This document shows positions 6,559 to 9,330 of a DNA stretch of 9,330 nt, piece after piece. Made by a program: the position numbers and the translations under genes. The notes beneath the pieces were generated by a model. The model was given only the letters and a program-made list of their open reading frames with translations, made no database searches and was not told the origin of the DNA. The stretch is from positions 1 through 9,330 of the forward strand of contig JACQHN010000346.1 of the NCBI GenBank assembly GCA_016199015.1. The letters run 5' to 3'. This DNA is from Nitrospira defluvii. GTDB taxonomy: Bacteria > Nitrospirota > Nitrospiria > Nitrospirales > Nitrospiraceae. Every line of letters starts with the position of its first letter. Position 1 is the first letter of the stretch.

Positions 6559-7560
6559 ATGGACCAGACCGTCGTCGCGAACGAAATCAAACGCAGCGAC
6601 CTCCTTGAGATGTACTACTACCTCCGGCTGACGAGAAGCGTGGAAGACCGGATCACCGCCCTCTATCGGCAGGGCCGGATCGTCGGCGGCGTCTATACGA
6701 GTCATGGGATGGAGGCGATCGCCGTCGGATATGCCTCGGCCTTGAAGCCGGATGATGTCATCGCGCCGTTTCACCGGGATATGGGAGCCTTCCTGATTCG
6801 CGGCTTTTCCCCCGGTGAAATCTTCGCTCAATACCTCGGCAAGCAGGGCGGGCCCACCAAAGGAAAAGACGGCAATGTCCACATGGGCGATCTGAAGCGC
6901 GGGATGATCGGCTTCGTCAGCCACCTGGCCGACAACATGCCGGTCGCGGCCGGCGCGGCATTGGCATTCAAGATCAGAGGAGAGTCGCGGGTTGCCTTCG
7001 CCGGGACCGGTGACGGCGGGACGAGTCGCGGCGATTTTCACGAAGCCATGAATTTTGCGGCGGTGCGCAGACTTCCAGTCGTATTCTTCTGCACCAACAA
7101 TCAATATGCCTACTCGACGCCGCTGCGCTATCAAATGGCAATTACGGATGTGGTCGAACGGGCGAAAGCCTATGGCATGCCGGGTGAGATCGTGGACGGC
7201 AACGATGTGACTGCGGTCTATCTGGCATCGAAACGAGCCGTGGCCAAGGCTCGGGTCGGCGAGGGACCGACGTTTCTCGAGTTCAAGACCATGCGCATGC
7301 ATGGCCACTCCGAACATGACGCGGCAAAGTATGTCCCGCGCGAGCTGCTGGAGGAATGGAAAACCAAAGATCCCATCCTCAGAGCCGAGCGACTCGTGAC
7401 GCAGTTAGGGTATGGCGATGAATCCTATTTTCACGAAGTCGGCGAACGGGTCAAGAAGGAGGTCGACGCGGGAACGGAATTCGCCGAACAGAGCCCGCTG
7501 CCGGAAGGGCGGGAGACGCTGGTGGGAGTCTTTGCCACAGAGGACGAGGTGCAACCATGA
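6559..7560 (+). CDS. 2-oxo acid dehydrogenase complex, E1 component alpha subunit
   Basis: With the beta subunit it decarboxylates a 2-oxo acid on thiamine diphosphate and passes the acyl group to lipoyl-E2. Seen in 333 residues: the ThDP-Mg motif from GDG (151-153) to NN (180-181), including GDFHEAMNFAAVRRLPVVFF; the substrate-side His in FHRDMGAF (H72); and the active-site loop MRMHGHSEHDAAKYVP at 245-260. Length is usual for heterotetrameric E1 alpha. The start ATG follows an AGGAGGAGG run (6548-6556). Its stop overlaps the beta start by ATGA, coupling the two. Pyruvate, branched-chain 2-oxo acids and acetoin all use such proteins, and I cannot separate them from sequence alone, so no symbol is given. 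Annotation as pyruvate dehydrogenase (pdhA) would be plausible. Confidence 0.92.
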   Translation: MDQTVVANEIKRSDLLEMYYYLRLTRSVEDRITALYRQGRIVGGVYTSHGMEAIAVGYASALKPDDVIAPFHRDMGAFLIRGFSPGEIFAQYLGKQGGPTKGKDGNVHMGDLKRGMIGFVSHLADNMPVAAGAALAFKIRGESRVAFAGTGDGGTSRGDFHEAMNFAAVRRLPVVFFCTNNQYAYSTPLRYQMAITDVVERAKAYGMPGEIVDGNDVTAVYLASKRAVAKARVGEGPTFLEFKTMRMHGHSEHDAAKYVPRELLEEWKTKDPILRAERLVTQLGYGDESYFHEVGERVKKEVDAGTEFAEQSPLPEGRETLVGVFATEDEVQP

Positions 7561-8549
7561 CGACAGCGACCCTCGCGCAGGATGTCACCTACGTAGAAGC
7601 GATAAGCCAGGCCCTGGACGAAGAGATGAGCCGTGATGAGCGCGTATTTCTCATGGGCGAAGACATCGGCGCCTACGGCGGGGCCTTCAAAGTCACCGAA
7701 GGGTTCCTGAAAAAATTTGGCGAATGGCGCGTGTTGGATACGCCGATCTCCGAATCCGGCTTCGTGGGCGCCGCCATCGGCGCAGCGATGATGGGACTGC
7801 GGCCCGTGGTCGAGATGCAGTTCGCGGATTTCATTTCCTGCGCCTTCGACCAGATCACCGAGGTGGCCGCCAAGAATCACTACCGCTGGGGCGCAGCCGT
7901 GCCCATGGTCATCCGGGCGCCGTTCGGTGGCGGCGTGCATGGCGGGCCCTTTCACTCCGAATGTCCCGAAGGTTGGTTCTTCCATTCGCCAGGCCTCAAG
8001 ATCGTCGCTCCCTCCACCCCCTATGACGCCAAGGGACTCTTGAAGGCCGCGATTCGCGACCCCAATCCCGTCCTCTACTTCGAACACAAGTTTCTCTATC
8101 GGCGGATCAAGGCGACATTGCCGCAAGAAGATTTCATCGTCCCTCTGGGCAAGGCCGACGTGAAGCGCAGTGGCCGAGATATTTCCATTATCACCTATGG
8201 CGCGATGGTACATCTGGCCCTGGAAGCGGCGGAACTGCTGAGCAAAGAGGGAATCGATCTTGAGGTGGTGGATCTGCGCACGTTGATCCCTCTCGATAAA
8301 GAGACGATTTACGCGTCGGTGCGCAAAACGAGCAAGGCCATCCTCCTGCATGAAGACAACAAAACCGGCGGTATCGGGGCAGAAATTTCTGCACTGCTGG
8401 CGGAAGAATGTTTCGACTGTCTGGACGGGCCGATTCTTCGTATCGCCCCTCCGGACACGCCCGTGCCGTTCAGCACGCCGCTGGAAGAATTCTTTCTGCC
8501 CAAGGTGAGCGACATCGTCGCGGGAGCGAAGAAGTTGGCGGCCTATTGA
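7557..8549 (+). CDS. 2-oxo acid dehydrogenase complex, E1 component beta subunit
   Basis: Partner of E1 alpha, completing the thiamine site and binding E2. Seen in 330 residues: GEDIGAYGGAFKVTEGF at 34-50, DTPISESGFVGAAIGAA at 61-77 with the conserved thiamine-activating Glu at E66, GGGVHGGPFHSECPEGW at 124-140 with active-site H133, PGLKIVAPSTPYDAKGLL just after, and the C-terminal transketolase domain with VVDLRTLIPLD. Many relatives have a Gln-Ser after the HS pair where this one has Glu-Cys, a small deviation near the active site. The ATG overlaps the E1 alpha stop (ATGA) and GAGGT (7546-7550) lies 6 nt upstream. The next gene follows only after 110 nt containing a large repeat hairpin, unlike the tight spacing elsewhere in the operon. 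Substrate is unresolved, as for the alpha subunit. Confidence 0.93.
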   Translation: MTTATLAQDVTYVEAISQALDEEMSRDERVFLMGEDIGAYGGAFKVTEGFLKKFGEWRVLDTPISESGFVGAAIGAAMMGLRPVVEMQFADFISCAFDQITEVAAKNHYRWGAAVPMVIRAPFGGGVHGGPFHSECPEGWFFHSPGLKIVAPSTPYDAKGLLKAAIRDPNPVLYFEHKFLYRRIKATLPQEDFIVPLGKADVKRSGRDISIITYGAMVHLALEAAELLSKEGIDLEVVDLRTLIPLDKETIYASVRKTSKAILLHEDNKTGGIGAEISALLAEECFDCLDGPILRIAPPDTPVPFSTPLEEFFLPKVSDIVAGAKKLAAY

Positions 8550-8564
8550 ACTGAGAATGAAGAA

Positions 8565-8648
8565 GCTGTCAGCAATCAGCTTTCAGCCCTCAGCAAGAGA
8601 ATTTCTGAGGCCTTTGAAGCTGACGGCTGACCGCTGAGAGCTGATAGC
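8565..8648. repeat. Facing arrays of degenerate heptamers (GCTGA plus 2 variable bases), imperfect hairpin
   Basis: The right arm (8619-8648) holds four tandem GCTGANN units with variable pairs CG, CC, GA and TA, then GC. The left arm (8565-8594), read on the minus strand, also holds four GCTGANN units, with variable pairs GG, AA, TT and CA, then GC. The five-base core is perfect in all eight units while all eight variable pairs differ. The arms pair at 24 of 30 positions plus one G-U, around a 24-nt loop (8595-8618). The structure fills most of the 110-nt gap between E1 beta and E2 and ends 1 nt before the E2 Shine-Dalgarno. No T-run follows, so it does not look like a normal intrinsic terminator. 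It may adjust E2 level or mRNA stability. Confidence 0.85.
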
Positions 8649-8649
8649 C

Positions 8650-8662
8650 GGAGGTTGAAGTG
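8650..8662 (+). promoter_or_regulatory. Ribosome binding site fixing a GTG start for E2
   Basis: GGAGG (8650-8654) lies 5 nt before GTG 8660. The lipoyl domain begins four codons later (DIVMPQLGES), and the first in-frame ATG (8678) would cut into it, so GTG is the start. Confidence 0.85.
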
Positions 8663-9330
8663 GCGACCGACATCGTCATGCCCCAGCTGGGTGAAAGCAT
8701 TGCCGAAGGGACCGTCGTCAAGTGGCTGATCCCGCAAGGCGGCGCGGTCGAAAAGGACCAGTCCCTCCTTGAGGTGGAGACCGAGAAGGTGGCCCTCGAC
8801 ATTCCCTCCCCTGCCACCGGCTTCCTCACGGAGATCCTTGTGACGGAAGGTGAGACTGTGCCGGTGGGAAGATTGCTGGCCAGAATCGATAGTCAACCCG
8901 CAACCGGCGTCGTCAATCGTGTCGGAGGCGTGACGGTGCGACCGATGGAGGCGACGCCGGAAAGCGGGCACCACTATTCACCCGCGGTCAGGCAACTGGC
9001 AAAAGAACAAGGGGTGGACTTGGCCACAGTCACCGGAAGCGGCGAGGGCGGCCGAGTCACGCGGAAAGATCTGCTGGATCTTGTCGCCAAGCGTGCAGCT
9101 ACCGACGATACCCCATCTCCTCACGCCTCACCCCTCACACCTCACGAAGAAGTGTTGCCGTTCACCCAGATGCGGAAGACCATTGCGGAGCGCATGGTCC
9201 TGAGTCGCCGCACGGCTGCACACGTGGCGACCTTCTTTGAGGCGGATTTCTCCGGCATCGCCAGGTTTCGCGTAGGTCGCTCGCTGACCTACCTGCCGTT
9301 TGTGATCAGCGCCGTGACCCGCGCCATGAA
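8660..9330 (+). CDS. 2-oxo acid dehydrogenase complex E2, dihydrolipoyl acyltransferase, N-terminal part
   Basis: E2 carries the acyl group on a lipoyl-lysine and transfers it to CoA, forming the core of the complex. Seen in the 223 codons present: one lipoyl domain (about 4-77) with the lipoylated lysine K43 in EVETEKVALDIPSP; a linker; a peripheral-subunit-binding domain (107-143) with SPAVRQLAKEQG and GSGEGGRVTRKDL; a Pro/His/Ser/Thr linker (about 145-164) encoded partly by a heptamer repeat; and the start of the catalytic domain from about 165 (PFTQMRKTIAERM). The catalytic His and Asp lie beyond the window. Between GIARFR and LTYLPF only four residues remain where relatives usually have about 12-16. 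The GES-x-EGT lipoyl start is common in branched-chain and 2-oxoglutarate type E2s as well as others, so the substrate stays open. Confidence 0.93.
   Translation, partial: MATDIVMPQLGESIAEGTVVKWLIPQGGAVEKDQSLLEVETEKVALDIPSPATGFLTEILVTEGETVPVGRLLARIDSQPATGVVNRVGGVTVRPMEATPESGHHYSPAVRQLAKEQGVDLATVTGSGEGGRVTRKDLLDLVAKRAATDDTPSPHASPLTPHEEVLPFTQMRKTIAERMVLSRRTAAHVATFFEADFSGIARFRVGRSLTYLPFVISAVTRAM
9120..9147. repeat. In-frame heptamer array CTCAC plus 2 variable bases, four units
   Basis: Four perfectly spaced CTCACNN units (variable pairs GC, CC, AC, GA) run inside the E2 gene and encode residues about 154-162 (PHASPLTPH) of the linker before the catalytic domain. Same layout as the intergenic arrays (five fixed, two variable bases, four units) but a different core. 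Because seven is not a multiple of three, identical units are read in three different frames. Confidence 0.8.

Noticed and set aside
6169..7317. Long minus-strand open frame (382 codons) opposite E1 alpha
   Set aside because: It is antisense to a clear E1 alpha gene with all ThDP motifs, has no recognisable domain, and the G+C-rich codon pattern of the real gene explains the opposite open frame.
7431..8351. Minus-strand open frame (306 codons) opposite E1 beta
   Set aside because: Antisense to a complete E1 beta gene; its composition is His/Gly/Arg-rich in the way of mirror frames, with no family resemblance.
8565..8648. CRISPR array or ordinary Rho-independent terminator
   Set aside because: The units are 7 bp with no spacers, so it is not CRISPR. 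No T-run follows either arm and a co-oriented gene with a strong ribosome binding site follows at once, so it is not a typical terminator.

Overview
The window is a compact, gene-dense bacterial chromosome segment: two divergent operons, moderately high G+C, strong Shine-Dalgarno sequences, two ATGA overlaps and short spacers. Together the protein sequences and gene order recall Nitrospira (Nitrospirota, nitrite oxidisers). That is my recollection and was not checked by any search. No RNA genes, insertion sequences, phage genes or CRISPR arrays were seen.

Left operon (minus strand, read from about 2870 down to 1): a TenA/PqqC-fold haem-oxygenase-like di-iron oxidase (HDO) of unknown substrate, then a FadD-like acyl-CoA ligase, then the first 85 codons of a thiolase that leaves the window just before its active-site cysteine. 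Between the operons lies a 227-bp AT-rich region with back-to-back candidate promoters and a 10-bp direct repeat spaced by 21 bp.

Right operon (plus strand, 3013 to the end): a one-domain 4-hydroxyphenylpyruvate-dioxygenase-like VOC protein, homogentisate 1,2-dioxygenase, a fumarylacetoacetase-family hydrolase, an orotate-phosphoribosyltransferase-like protein with a degraded PRPP motif, then E1 alpha, E1 beta and the first part of E2 of a 2-oxo acid dehydrogenase complex.

Working model (inference): the right operon opens the tyrosine/homogentisate ring to fumarate plus acetoacetate. The divergent CoA ligase and thiolase could turn acetoacetate or other acyl chains into acetyl-CoA, and the dehydrogenase complex would make acyl-CoA from a 2-oxo acid. 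No maleylacetoacetate isomerase and no E3 are present in the window.

The least explained items are: (i) degenerate heptamer arrays with five fixed and two variable bases, one pair facing each other between E1 beta and E2 and a different one inside the E2 linker; (ii) the PyrE-like protein in a catabolic operon; (iii) the half-size HPPD-like protein; (iv) the HDO oxidase of unknown substrate.
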